Positions 9,977-18,175 of a DNA stretch of 64,000 nucleotides are shown in pieces. The notes below the pieces were generated by a model. That model was given only the letters and a program-made list of their open reading frames with translations. It had not been told where the DNA came from and did not search any database. Origin of the DNA: Pirellulaceae bacterium. GTDB lineage: Bacteria; Planctomycetota; Planctomycetia; Pirellulales; Pirellulaceae. The first letter of the stretch is position 1. Each line of letters begins with the position of its first letter. The stretch spans positions 62,001 through 126,000 of the forward strand of contig JAHBXT010000002.1 in the NCBI GenBank assembly GCA_019636385.1. The letters are read 5' to 3'. A program made the translations under genes and the position numbers.

Positions 9977-10780
9977 CTAGCGTCGAAGGTTGTTAATTTG
10001 TTGCAATAGTTGATCGCCGGCTTGGATGGCCTGTGAATTGAGTTCAAAACCGCGCTGCGTCGTAATCAAGTCGATCAATTCCTGAACCGGTTCAACATTG
10101 GAAGCTTCTAAAGTTCTCTGGCGTATCACCCCTAGCCCGTTCGTACCTGGGTCGCCCAAGACAGCCTGGCTACTGGCGTCGGTCTGCTGGTACATGTTCT
10201 CGCCCATCTTCAGTAGACCATCCGGGTTGATGAAGCTGGCCATTTGCAACTGCCCAATTTGTTGCAGCTCGACCGAACCCGGTGTGCGCACCATGACTTG
10301 CCCGGAGGCGCTGATTTCTACAGATGTAGCGTCTGCCGGAATGGAGATGGCTGGCTCGACCAACCGGCCTGTATGCGCCGATCCAATCACTAATTGACCA
10401 TTGGCGTTAATGTCCAAATTACCAGAGCGAGTAAACAGCACCCCCTGTGACTGCGGATCCAGCACCTGCAAGAATCCTGGGCCTTCGATGGCAATATCCA
10501 ACATGCGGCCCGTTTCCTGGAAGGCACCTTGGCGGAAGTCGGTATTGGTGCTCTGTACACGGGTGCCTAGTCCGACCTGCGTACCGGTAGGAGTCGGAGA
10601 TTGGTTGGCGTCCAACATGCCAGGCATCACATGATTGCGGTACAACAAGTCCTCGAAATTGACCCGATCTTTCTTGAAGCCAGTGGTGTTGATGTTGGCC
10701 AGGTTGTTGGCGATCACGTCCAGCTTGGTCTGCATTGCATCCATGCCGGTCGCGGCGGTGTATAGAGTTTGGATACTCAT
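9977..10780 (-). CDS. flgG: Flagellar basal-body rod protein FlgG
   Basis: Distal rod subunit. The N-terminal flagellar rod motif is textbook: MSIQTLYTAATGMDAMQTKLDVIANNLANINTTGFKKDRVNFEDLLY. The C-terminal rod/hook motif EASNVEPVQELIDLITTQRGFELNSQAIQAGDQLLQQINNLRR is also complete. The length of 267 residues matches FlgG (~260). It sits 94 bp after the FlgF-type gene and 134 bp before flgA. Confidence 0.96.
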   Translation of the reverse strand: MSIQTLYTAATGMDAMQTKLDVIANNLANINTTGFKKDRVNFEDLLYRNHVMPGMLDANQSPTPTGTQVGLGTRVQSTNTDFRQGAFQETGRMLDIAIEGPGFLQVLDPQSQGVLFTRSGNLDINANGQLVIGSAHTGRLVEPAISIPADATSVEISASGQVMVRTPGSVELQQIGQLQMASFINPDGLLKMGENMYQQTDASSQAVLGDPGTNGLGVIRQRTLEASNVEPVQELIDLITTQRGFELNSQAIQAGDQLLQQINNLRR

Positions 10781-10874
10781 CGCGTTGTTCCTTTAGTCAA
10801 AAATCAGGCCGCAGTGAACGGAGAGGGAGTAGTGTACGAGGGGGGCTGATAGTCCAAGCTGCTAACCGGTGGTC

Positions 10875-11624
10875 CTAACGCAGAACGCGACTGATGAGCT
10901 GCTCGAGTGAATCGTTTTGAGTTTGAATCATGCGGATGTTGGCTTCATAGACTCGTGAGGCTTCGATTAATTCCATCATGGCCATAGTGGGCTCGACGGC
11001 TGAATTTTCCAGGGCTCCGCTGGAAACGTGTCGCTGTTCGGGGGCCACGTTGGTAACGTTGGTCAGTGGTTGAAATAGGTTGTCTCCCACTCGAACCAGA
11101 TCACCTACAGCCTGCGGCTTGACAAGTCTCAGAATGCTTCTCTGCCCGCCTTGTACAATCGCACCGTCACTGGTGACTTCAAAGGGGAGATTAGGGTCGA
11201 TGCGAATGCGTCCCCCCGATGCGGACAATACCGGATCACCATGTTGAGATACGAGGCTGCCTTGCGAGTCGAACATGAAGTTGCCGGCGCGAGTCAGCAG
11301 CTCTGTCTCGCCACGCTGCACGACGAAAAAGGATTCCTTGTCGTTGATGGCAAAGTCGGTCTTGCGATCGGTTTGTCGGATAGGGCCTTGTTGGAACTGA
11401 ATTTCCGACGGTTGAATGCCGACACCACCGCCCAACCGATCTACACCCGAGTCATTGACCCCAGTCTCGCCGCGCTGCTCGGCTTGAGATTGGCGCGCTT
11501 GCAGCATGGCTAATTGCGGTTTGAATCCCGGTGTGTTGACGTTTGCCAAGTTATGGCTGACTACTTCCAAGCGGTGATTCTGCGCGTTGGCACCCGCTGC
11601 CGACAGATATAGACCGTAGGGCAT
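10875..11624 (-). CDS. flgF: Flagellar rod protein of the FlgF/FlgG family (probable FlgF)
   Basis: First gene of the leftward flagellar operon. MPYGLYLSAAGANAQNHRLEVVSHNLANVNTPGFK is the rod N-terminal motif. The C-terminus (ENSAVEPTMAMMELIEASRVYEANIRMIQTQNDSLEQLISRVLR) is the matching rod coiled coil. At ~249 residues and located upstream of flgG it best fits the proximal rod protein FlgF. ATG 11624 has GGTGGGA just upstream; an in-frame longer form to 11699 adds 25 residues of poor fit. Assignment between FlgF and a second FlgG rests on gene order. Confidence 0.88.
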   Translation of the reverse strand: MPYGLYLSAAGANAQNHRLEVVSHNLANVNTPGFKPQLAMLQARQSQAEQRGETGVNDSGVDRLGGGVGIQPSEIQFQQGPIRQTDRKTDFAINDKESFFVVQRGETELLTRAGNFMFDSQGSLVSQHGDPVLSASGGRIRIDPNLPFEVTSDGAIVQGGQRSILRLVKPQAVGDLVRVGDNLFQPLTNVTNVAPEQRHVSSGALENSAVEPTMAMMELIEASRVYEANIRMIQTQNDSLEQLISRVLR

Positions 11625-11749
11625 GGCATTCCCACCTGTTTCATCCAGTATTCCCCCTGTCCCACGAATGTCTTCAGCCAGGATTTCGCAGAAGCCCATC
11701 GGCAGGTCAAGAGAGCTTAGCTCGCCATTTTTTCTGCCTCGGGGTTTGC

Positions 11750-11766
11750 TGGCACTGGAATTGCTA
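11750..11766 (+). promoter_or_regulatory. Sigma-54 (RpoN) -24/-12 promoter match
   Basis: TGGCAC-N5-TTGCTA, matching the RpoN consensus (TGGCAC-N5-TTGCW) at every defined base, with correct GG/GC spacing. It lies in the intergenic space between flgF (leftward) and the small gene at 11889 (rightward). The orientation drives the small gene, whose ATG is about 110 bp past the predicted start point. Sigma-54 often controls flagellar genes. Transcription from this site is inferred. Confidence 0.6.
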
Positions 11767-11888
11767 GTGAACCATCTGGCGGCTGATGCGTCTAACTAAT
11801 TGGCAGTTTGGTTGATGCTCGACCAGACTTTGGCCGAATCCAATTAAAAGCCAGTGGTAGGTTAGCCATTAGGCAAAAAGGCACTGTC

Positions 11889-12125
11889 ATGAACTCTTAC
11901 GAACCCAATCCTGATAAGATGTCTGCCGCGGTTGGCCAGCTTGACTGGAGTTGGCTGCGGCACCGGCTTGAGATGAACGAGGTTCACAACGAGTCACAAT
12001 ATCTGGATGATTGGTTTAGAGTCCAGCTTGATCGTCTGGAATTGGATTTTGCTCATCTAATTACCCAAGAAAGCATTCGCCTCTCGAACTGCGCATTGGT
12101 TAAACTATCCAGTAGGTCTTCGTAA
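11889..12125 (+). CDS. Hypothetical 78-aa protein downstream of a sigma-54 site
   Basis: Not recognised. ATG 11889 (MNSYEPNPDKMSAAVGQ) has AAAAAGG eight bases upstream. The product is soluble, acidic in the middle and rich in helix formers (WLRHRLEMNEVHNESQYLDDWFRVQLDRLELDF), with no membrane segment. It lies divergent from the flagellar rod/ring operon and directly downstream of a consensus RpoN promoter, which suggests a link to motility or its regulation. That link is inference from position only. Confidence 0.6.
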   Translation: MNSYEPNPDKMSAAVGQLDWSWLRHRLEMNEVHNESQYLDDWFRVQLDRLELDFAHLITQESIRLSNCALVKLSSRSS

Positions 12126-12183
12126 GTTCAATGGTAGAATTGTCTCGGCCCAGAATAGCGAACTCTGCGAATCCGGTGAGCTT

Positions 12184-12600
12184 GTGAGTCCTAGCCGATC
12201 GAGTGCGACTTTCATCGTGCCCGAGGATCAACTCGAGTGGAGTTTTGCCCGCAGCAGCGGTCCGGGTGGGCAGAACGTCAATAAAGTCAGCTCCAAGGCG
12301 ACGTTGCGCTGGAAGCCATGCTCAGACCTGTTGACGCCAGGTGCCTTGAAACGCTTTCAAATCCGAGCCAAACGTTATCTGACGGATGAAGGCTTGGTCG
12401 TCATTCAGTCTCAAGAGCATCGCGACCGACTTCAGAATATGCAGTCCTGTCGAATAAAGCTGCAAACGATGCTGGAAGCCTCGGTTACCCCCCCTAAACG
12501 AAGGGTGTCAACTCGGCCTACAAAGGCGTCTCGATTGCGGCGTTTGGACAATAAGAAGCGGCAGTCGGACAAGAAAAGCGGGCGGCGCGTTGTCGATTAA
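12184..12600 (+). CDS. arfB: Peptidyl-tRNA hydrolase ArfB-like (stalled-ribosome rescue)
   Basis: Release-factor-like hydrolase that frees peptides from ribosomes stalled without a stop codon. The catalytic GGQ motif is in FARSSGPGGQNVNKVSSKATLRW (residues ~20-42). The C-terminus is a highly basic tail (SRLRRLDNKKRQSDKKSGRRV), which in ArfB/YaeJ inserts into the empty mRNA channel. The length of 138 residues matches ArfB (~140) rather than full release factors. The start is GTG 12184 with GGTGAG upstream. Confidence 0.9.
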   Translation: MSPSRSSATFIVPEDQLEWSFARSSGPGGQNVNKVSSKATLRWKPCSDLLTPGALKRFQIRAKRYLTDEGLVVIQSQEHRDRLQNMQSCRIKLQTMLEASVTPPKRRVSTRPTKASRLRRLDNKKRQSDKKSGRRVVD

Positions 12601-12772
12601 ATTCCCGAATCGGATGTCCTTAGGCAACGATCAGCTTCTAAAAAAGCTCCTGATGTTGGCGGGCTTTCAGTTGACGATTGACCCCGCAGTTCAGTAGCAT
12701 GGTACGTTTTCCCCAAACTCGGCCATATTTACATTGGCCATACCCAGTTGGTAGAGAGGCGCGTCCGACAAC

Positions 12773-13660
12773 GTGATCGAAGCGATTACCAAAGCCGATA
12801 CGTTGATCGAAGCCATGGGCTGGATTCGCCAGTTTCGCGGCAAGACCACCGTTATCAAACTGGGCGGCAGCCTGCTGGAAGATAAGGAAGCGATACAGCA
12901 CCTGCTGCTGGACGTGATTTTTATGGAAACGGTGGGCATGAAACCGGTGATTGTGCACGGTGGTGGACCGAGCATCAATCGCGCGATGGAACAGGCCGGT
13001 ATTACGCCACAATGGGTCAGGGGCCGACGAGTCACCGATGAGGCTACGCTGGCGGTTGTCGAGCGCGTTTTGGCCGGAGAAGTAACCGCTTTCCTGACTA
13101 ACGAAATCGAACGGTTGGGTGGTCGAGCCGTGAATCTGAACTTCGCAGGCAATACCAATGTCCTCTTCGGCGAACGACTGTTGCTGGACGAGGGCGGTGA
13201 ACAACTCGATCTGGGTTTTGTAGGCCAGGTGACGCGGGTTGACCAGGCGGTCATCGAGAGCGTGGCCTACGCCAATCAGGTGCCGGTGATACCGTCGATG
13301 TGCATTGATGATCACGGCCAAAAGTACAATGTCAATGCCGACACAGCCGCCATGGCGGTGGCGCAAGCGTTGGGAGCTGAGAAGCTGGTCTTTCTAAGCG
13401 ACGTCAACGGTGTGCGACGCGACAAGCACGATCCAGATTCCATTATCCACTCGCTGACAGCGGACCAGGCGCGCCAGCTAATCGCCAGCGGTGTGATTGA
13501 CTCGGGCATGATTCCCAAGATCGAAGCCTGTTTAGCAACGCTACAGCGCGGCGTACGCAAGGTACACATTATCGACGGTCGATTGCGACATTCGCTGCTG
13601 TTAGAGATTTACACTACCAGCGGTGTGGGCACCGAAATTGTTAATCGTCGCGACCCCTAG
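12773..13660 (+). CDS. argB: Acetylglutamate kinase
   Basis: Phosphorylates N-acetylglutamate, the second step of arginine synthesis. Key blocks are [12 protein letters not shown] (phosphate-binding lysine and glycines), [75 protein letters not shown], and [26 protein letters not shown]. The length of 295 residues is normal. The start is GTG 12773. It is followed at 207 bp by argD and then argF, forming an arginine cluster. Confidence 0.96.
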   Translation: MIEAITKADTLIEAMGWIRQFRGKTTVIKLGGSLLEDKEAIQHLLLDVIFMETVGMKPVIVHGGGPSINRAMEQAGITPQWVRGRRVTDEATLAVVERVLAGEVTAFLTNEIERLGGRAVNLNFAGNTNVLFGERLLLDEGGEQLDLGFVGQVTRVDQAVIESVAYANQVPVIPSMCIDDHGQKYNVNADTAAMAVAQALGAEKLVFLSDVNGVRRDKHDPDSIIHSLTADQARQLIASGVIDSGMIPKIEACLATLQRGVRKVHIIDGRLRHSLLLEIYTTSGVGTEIVNRRDP

Positions 13661-13690
13661 AGCGTTGTCATAGGCGAACGGCATGCATGT

Positions 13691-13749
13691 AGCTACTGTC
13701 GCCAGACGGTGGCTGCCGCGAGTAAGACCACGGTCTGGCGACGGTGGCT
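13691..13749. repeat. Interrupted palindrome, copy 1 of 3
   Basis: Two 22-base arms (13691-13712 and 13728-13749) are inverted copies with about three mismatches, separated by 15 bases. The arm core is GTCGCCAGACGGTGG. Related elements with the same arm length and 12-15 base loops lie at 49372-49428 and 56067-56122. It lies between argB and argD and could form a stable stem in RNA. Confidence 0.7.
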
Positions 13750-13866
13750 GCGGTGAGTTTTCAACCACAGCTCCTAGGGCCAACGCAGTTTGCGATAAGG
13801 CAGCCGATGAAGCTGCCTTTGTTAGTTTTATGTTTTTGACAACTGAAGTTACGCGGAGAATCGACC

Positions 13867-15090
13867 ATGCAACATCCTAGCTCGTCGGCCTGCAGCGATC
13901 TATTTCGCCAGTATGTGGTACCTAATTACACTCGCTATCCCGTCAACTTGGTTCGTGGCGAAGGCTCGCTGGTTTGGGATAGCGAAGGTCGCCAGTACTT
14001 GGACCTGTTTCCCGGCTGGGGCTGCAATTTGTTGGGGCATTGTCCACCGCGTGTAGTCGAAGCGGTGCGCCATCAAGTCGGACAATTGATTCACGTCCCG
14101 AATACGTGGATGACGGACCTTCAAGGCTTATGGGCCAAGATGTTGGTTGAGCGGAGCTTTGACGCACAGGCCTTCTTCTGCAATAGCGGTACCGAAGCTA
14201 ACGAAGCGGCCATCAAGCTGGCTCGACTGCAGCAAGGCCCCGAACGTTACAAGATCATTACCTTTCAAGGCGGGTTTCACGGCCGCACTTACGGCGCGCT
14301 GGCGGCCACGGCACAGCCCAAGTATCACGTCGGGTTGGGACCGATGCTGGCCGGGTTTACCTATGTGCCTCACGGCGATCTGGATCAAGTCGGGCAGCGC
14401 ATTGATTCGTCGACCGCAGCCATCATGATTGAACCAATCCAGGGCGAAGGTGGCGTGCGCTTGGCCTCAGAAGGATTTTTGGCAGGACTCAGGAAGTTGT
14501 GTGACGAGCACGGACTGTTGCTGATCTTAGATGAAGTTCAAACTGGTTGTGGCCGAACCGGACAATGGTTTGGCTATCAGTATTTTGGTGTCCAGCCGGA
14601 TATCATCACGCTGGCCAAGAGCCTGTGCGGTGGAATCGCGGGTGGCGCGATGTTGGCACGGCGCGAAATCGCTGGTAGCCTGCGACCTGGCATGCATGCT
14701 TGTACGTTCGGTGGCAATCCGATCTCTGCCGCTGCCGGTATCGCCATGATCGAAACCATCGAGCAAGATGGCTTATTGGAAAACTGCGCAATCGTCTCCG
14801 AGCGATTTGCTCAACACTTGCACGCGCTGCAGGAAAGTTGCCCGTATATTCAGCAGGTTCGCCAAGCCGGTGTGATGATCGGAATGGAACTCGGTTGCGA
14901 AGGCGCGCCGGTGGTTGCCAAATGTTTGGAGCAGGGTCTGTTGATCAACTGCACTCAGGGCAATGTTTTGCGGCTACTTCCGGCCTTAAATATTGAACTG
15001 CAGCAAGTTGACCAAGCGATGGAGATTCTGTCGCGTGCGGTCTGTGAAGTGACCGAGCAGATCGGCTCTGCAGAAACCGCAGTTGGGTAG
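13867..15090 (+). CDS. argD: Acetylornithine aminotransferase
   Basis: PLP-dependent class III aminotransferase making N-acetylornithine. Signature blocks are YLDLFPGWGCNLLGHCPP, FFCNSGTEANEAAIKLAR (PLP phosphate site), ITFQGGFHGRTYGALAAT, IMIEPIQGEGG, LLILDEVQTGCGRTGQWF and ITLAKSLCGGIAGGAM with the Schiff-base lysine. The length of 407 residues is typical. ATG 13867 sits downstream of the palindromic element. The ornithine carbamoyltransferase gene begins 58 bp after its stop, so the two are likely cotranscribed. Confidence 0.95.
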   Translation: MQHPSSSACSDLFRQYVVPNYTRYPVNLVRGEGSLVWDSEGRQYLDLFPGWGCNLLGHCPPRVVEAVRHQVGQLIHVPNTWMTDLQGLWAKMLVERSFDAQAFFCNSGTEANEAAIKLARLQQGPERYKIITFQGGFHGRTYGALAATAQPKYHVGLGPMLAGFTYVPHGDLDQVGQRIDSSTAAIMIEPIQGEGGVRLASEGFLAGLRKLCDEHGLLLILDEVQTGCGRTGQWFGYQYFGVQPDIITLAKSLCGGIAGGAMLARREIAGSLRPGMHACTFGGNPISAAAGIAMIETIEQDGLLENCAIVSERFAQHLHALQESCPYIQQVRQAGVMIGMELGCEGAPVVAKCLEQGLLINCTQGNVLRLLPALNIELQQVDQAMEILSRAVCEVTEQIGSAETAVG

Positions 15091-15148
15091 CCACGGAACA
15101 CCAGGCTGGGCCAGTGGTCCCGTCAGCGAAAGTTTGAAGAGGTTGGCG

Positions 15149-16108
15149 ATGAGGCACTTTATTTCGTTACTCGACATTACTCAACCAGAGTTGCAGACCA
15201 TTCTGAATTTGGGGCTGCAAGTCAAATCGCTGTTGCAGCGCGGCGTTCGCCCAGTGTGGCTGCCGCAACGTGTGCTGGCAATGATCTTTGAAAAGCCAAG
15301 CTTGCGAACGCGAGTCAGCTTTGAAGCCGGTATCGCACAACTGGGTGGGTTGGGTATGTATCTTGGCAAGGACGTGGGCTGGCCCGACCGCGAATCAGCC
15401 GCCGACTTCATTCGCGTGTTGGCTGAATATGTCGATTTTGTGGTCTGTCGATTGCGTTCACACGCAGCGGTGGTTGAATTGGCCAGCTTTGACTGTGTGC
15501 CAATTATCAATGGGTTAACGGATCAAGACCACCCCTGCCAGGCGCTGGGTGATCTGATGACGATTTACGAATCCTCGTCTACCGTGGCTGGCAAGTCGCT
15601 GACGTTTATTGGCGACGGCAACAATGTTTCGCAATCGCTGGCCCGGGCTTGTGCCATGGTGGGCATACGCTTTCGACTTTTGGGACCGAGCGATTACTTT
15701 CTCCAGCCATCAGTCGTGCAGCAGATCACCCAGCACTATCCAGCCGCAGACATCGTTCAAACAGAAGATTCAGCATTGGCCTTAACGGATGCCGACTTTG
15801 TGTATACCGATGTCTGGACCAGCATGGGGCAAGAAGCTGAATCCGCGGAACGCATCGCCGCCTTTTCGCCCTTCCAACTCAATGCGCGATTGATGGCCAA
15901 GGCTCGACCAGACTGCAAGATCCTGCACTGCCTGCCCGCGAGACGCGGTCAGGAAATTACAGACGAAGTCATCGACAGCCCCAATAGCTTGGTCGTTCGG
16001 CAAGCCGGCAATCGAATGCACGCGCAGAAGGGACTCTTGCTATGGCTGGCCCTGCAACACGGACAAGTGGCTGCAGCCGAATTGCAACAGTCCGGCATTC
16101 AGTTGTAA
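15149..16108 (+). CDS. argF: Ornithine carbamoyltransferase
   Basis: Transfers carbamoyl from carbamoyl phosphate to ornithine to give citrulline. Visible motifs are FEKPSLRTRVSFEAG (carbamoyl-phosphate site, residues ~48-61), DQDHPCQALGDL, FIGDGNNVSQSLA, DVWTSMGQE and HCLPARRGQEITDEV (the ornithine-site cysteine loop). ATG 15149 has GAAGAGG upstream and gives 319 residues. It ends 7 bp from the convergent ion-channel gene. The SLRTR form instead of STRTR is common outside proteobacteria. Confidence 0.95.
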   Translation: MRHFISLLDITQPELQTILNLGLQVKSLLQRGVRPVWLPQRVLAMIFEKPSLRTRVSFEAGIAQLGGLGMYLGKDVGWPDRESAADFIRVLAEYVDFVVCRLRSHAAVVELASFDCVPIINGLTDQDHPCQALGDLMTIYESSSTVAGKSLTFIGDGNNVSQSLARACAMVGIRFRLLGPSDYFLQPSVVQQITQHYPAADIVQTEDSALALTDADFVYTDVWTSMGQEAESAERIAAFSPFQLNARLMAKARPDCKILHCLPARRGQEITDEVIDSPNSLVVRQAGNRMHAQKGLLLWLALQHGQVAAAELQQSGIQL

Positions 16109-16115
16109 ATAGCCT

Positions 16116-17111
16116 CTAGCCCTGCCACATCGCCCAGGCGATTAGCAAGGCGACCGAGGTGATGAAGCTGAGTGTTATCGTCCAGAAGCCATGCCGCTGC
16201 AAATTTTGCGCGGCTTCGATCTGATTCTGGTCTACTCGCCGAATCGTCAGCCACACAATGGCAAGCGCAGACAGCACATAGCCGTACGCACACAGGTGAA
16301 TCTTGTCCATCAGCACCAAGTAGTCTGCGCTGGGCAAGGTATCATTCGACGCCAATTGAATGGCTACGACCGTCAGCAATGATGTGATGCCCACGCTCAA
16401 TCGCGCATCCACGTAGGTCACGCGCAGCGCCAGCATCAGAGAAGCTCCTAGAACCACGCAGAACAATGGCAATAGTAGTTTGATGCTGGAGGTCAGCGCA
16501 GGGCGTTTTACAGGTATCGACAAGCGAATGCGACTGTATTGGTTGGGATCAGTTCGACGCGTGTCTCCAAAGTCCGTTGGATAGCGAAAGTTCTCGATCA
16601 TCATCTGCGAATTGAAGACCTGAAAGCCGGGCAACTTAAGCTGCGGGTTCAGTACCAGCGGTGAATCGTCGGCCACAAACTCCAGGCGATTGGTTTCGTG
16701 AGTTGAGTCCTCCAGCTCGATGGTAAGCTCTTGGCGATCGAATGGAAAATTGTGAAAGAAGAATTTATGACAAAAGCGGCCTTGGATGCGCACCACCTGA
16801 TACAGCCGGCCATCAGGCATGGTCACGGGCGATTCATAGATCACCTGGCGAACGTGGCCCCATAGTTCGTGAGGGTTAACTACCTCCACAGTTTCGTACG
16901 GATGCAGTTCGGCATCGGACCACAGGAACCAGATGTAGATATCGGCCGCGTAGCTGTGCTCGCGCAAGTCGATATCTTGGATATCGTTGACGTACGCTCC
17001 CACGACGACCGTTGCCGGAGCCTCCGCCCGCACCGCTTGGGTCAGCAACGAGATTGCCAACCCAAGATTGATCACCCACAGAAAATGCCAATCAGGCTCG
17101 ATTCGCTTCAC
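16116..17111 (-). CDS. Pentameric ligand-gated ion channel homologue (Cys-loop family)
   Basis: Predicted bacterial relative of GLIC/ELIC and nicotinic receptors. Residues 1-29 are a signal peptide. The extracellular beta-sandwich has VNDIQDIDLREHSYAADIYIWFLW (~41-64) and the FPFDRQELTIELED loop (~122-135) that is the Pro-loop signature of the superfamily. YSRIRLSIPVKRP leads into four membrane segments at about 208-230, 236-255, 265-290 and 309-328. M2 (RLSVGITSLLTVVAIQLASND-TLP) ends with the conserved TLP. The Cys-loop disulfide is lacking, as in other prokaryotic members. It lies 6 bp downstream of an esterase gene and is probably cotranscribed with it. Ligand and ion selectivity cannot be read from the sequence. 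Confidence 0.85.
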   Translation of the reverse strand: MKRIEPDWHFLWVINLGLAISLLTQAVRAEAPATVVVGAYVNDIQDIDLREHSYAADIYIWFLWSDAELHPYETVEVVNPHELWGHVRQVIYESPVTMPDGRLYQVVRIQGRFCHKFFFHNFPFDRQELTIELEDSTHETNRLEFVADDSPLVLNPQLKLPGFQVFNSQMMIENFRYPTDFGDTRRTDPNQYSRIRLSIPVKRPALTSSIKLLLPLFCVVLGASLMLALRVTYVDARLSVGITSLLTVVAIQLASNDTLPSADYLVLMDKIHLCAYGYVLSALAIVWLTIRRVDQNQIEAAQNLQRHGFWTITLSFITSVALLIAWAMWQG

Positions 17112-17117
17112 TGCAAT

Positions 17118-18029
17118 CTACTGCAATTGCTTGTCGAACCAGTCGGCGATGACCTTGACTTCTTCGTGGATCGTTGGCCAGGGATGCGCCCCTCCCGGCA
17201 CAACAATCAGTTCTGCGCTACCACCAGAGTCGCTGATTTTCTTGACCAGCTTTTCCGAATGAGAAATATGCACGACCGGGTCCGCGTCCCCATGAATCGT
17301 CAGCAACGGTACCTTGCTGGTACTGTAGCGGTGCAAGGGAGAAATCTCCTTGGCCATGGCGGTCAAATCCTCCACCGACATCTTGGGCATTCGATCGACC
17401 AGCCCATTGCCACTGCTTCCAATAGCGACTCCCAAAACACCTCGATTGATCACATCGCCTGGTCTCCACTCCACAAAATCGGTTGGCGGAAAAAACACGG
17501 CCACGGCGGCAACCGACGTGTCATATTTGCGTTCCAGTTCGTCGCGGGATTCGGCTTTAGCCGACTCCGGCGTATACGCAGCCAGCGTAGCCAAATGGCC
17601 GCCAGCCGATGCACCGGTCAATCCGAGCTTGCCAGCATCAAAGCCGTACTCTTCGGCCAACTGTTTCACACGGCGAATGCCTAACTTGACGTGCTGGTCC
17701 ATCTCCTTGAGCGTATATTTGGTTTTCGAGCCGGGGCGAATGGCAAATACACTGTAGCCCCGTGAACACAGGACATTGAATACTTGGGCGCGTTCGTGAT
17801 CGTTAATCTTGCCACGATCGGAAAACCATGCTCCACTGGCGATGTCCACAATTGCCCGACCATTGGGCGTTCCCGTCGGAACAAACACGTCCATTAACAA
17901 TCCGGTACCATGGATTTCGCCATACACGATGTCCTTGGTACGCTGATAGGGAAAGGGACCGTCTGCCGGCAGCCAAGTGGCATGAGCGAGGCACGCAATG
18001 AATGTCAGTACACAGATTGATAGTCGCAT
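17118..18029 (-). CDS. Secreted alpha/beta-hydrolase (esterase/lipase-like)
   Basis: Signal peptide at residues 1-19. It has an alpha/beta-hydrolase core with the nucleophile elbow GASAGGHLA (GxSxG type), HGDADPVVHISHSEKL with the acid, and GGAHPWP with the histidine. The layout (QRTKDIVYGEIHGTGLLMDVFVPT... then IRRVKQLAEEYGFDAGKLGLTGASAGG) matches BD-FAE/esterase-type enzymes that act on small esters, often on plant or algal polymers. The substrate is unknown. It is upstream of the ion-channel gene by 6 bp and divergent from the GlpT-like gene. Confidence 0.85.
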   Translation of the reverse strand: MRLSICVLTFIACLAHATWLPADGPFPYQRTKDIVYGEIHGTGLLMDVFVPTGTPNGRAIVDIASGAWFSDRGKINDHERAQVFNVLCSRGYSVFAIRPGSKTKYTLKEMDQHVKLGIRRVKQLAEEYGFDAGKLGLTGASAGGHLATLAAYTPESAKAESRDELERKYDTSVAAVAVFFPPTDFVEWRPGDVINRGVLGVAIGSSGNGLVDRMPKMSVEDLTAMAKEISPLHRYSTSKVPLLTIHGDADPVVHISHSEKLVKKISDSGGSAELIVVPGGAHPWPTIHEEVKVIADWFDKQLQ

Positions 18030-18175
18030 TGAAAAACTCCTAAAACACTCCGCCTTACCGTGAATGAGTCGCCAGCCTCTCGTGAGGTGGTCAACGTTTG
18101 CCAGTTCCTTTCAGAACGACCAAACCACCTGGAGACATTCTACTTCGTATCGACACCATTAGAAGGCATCCCGCG

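Noticed and set aside
12638..13366. Open frames of 187 and 242 codons antisense to argB
   Set aside because: They overlap the well-supported acetylglutamate kinase gene and show no ribosome site or known motif.
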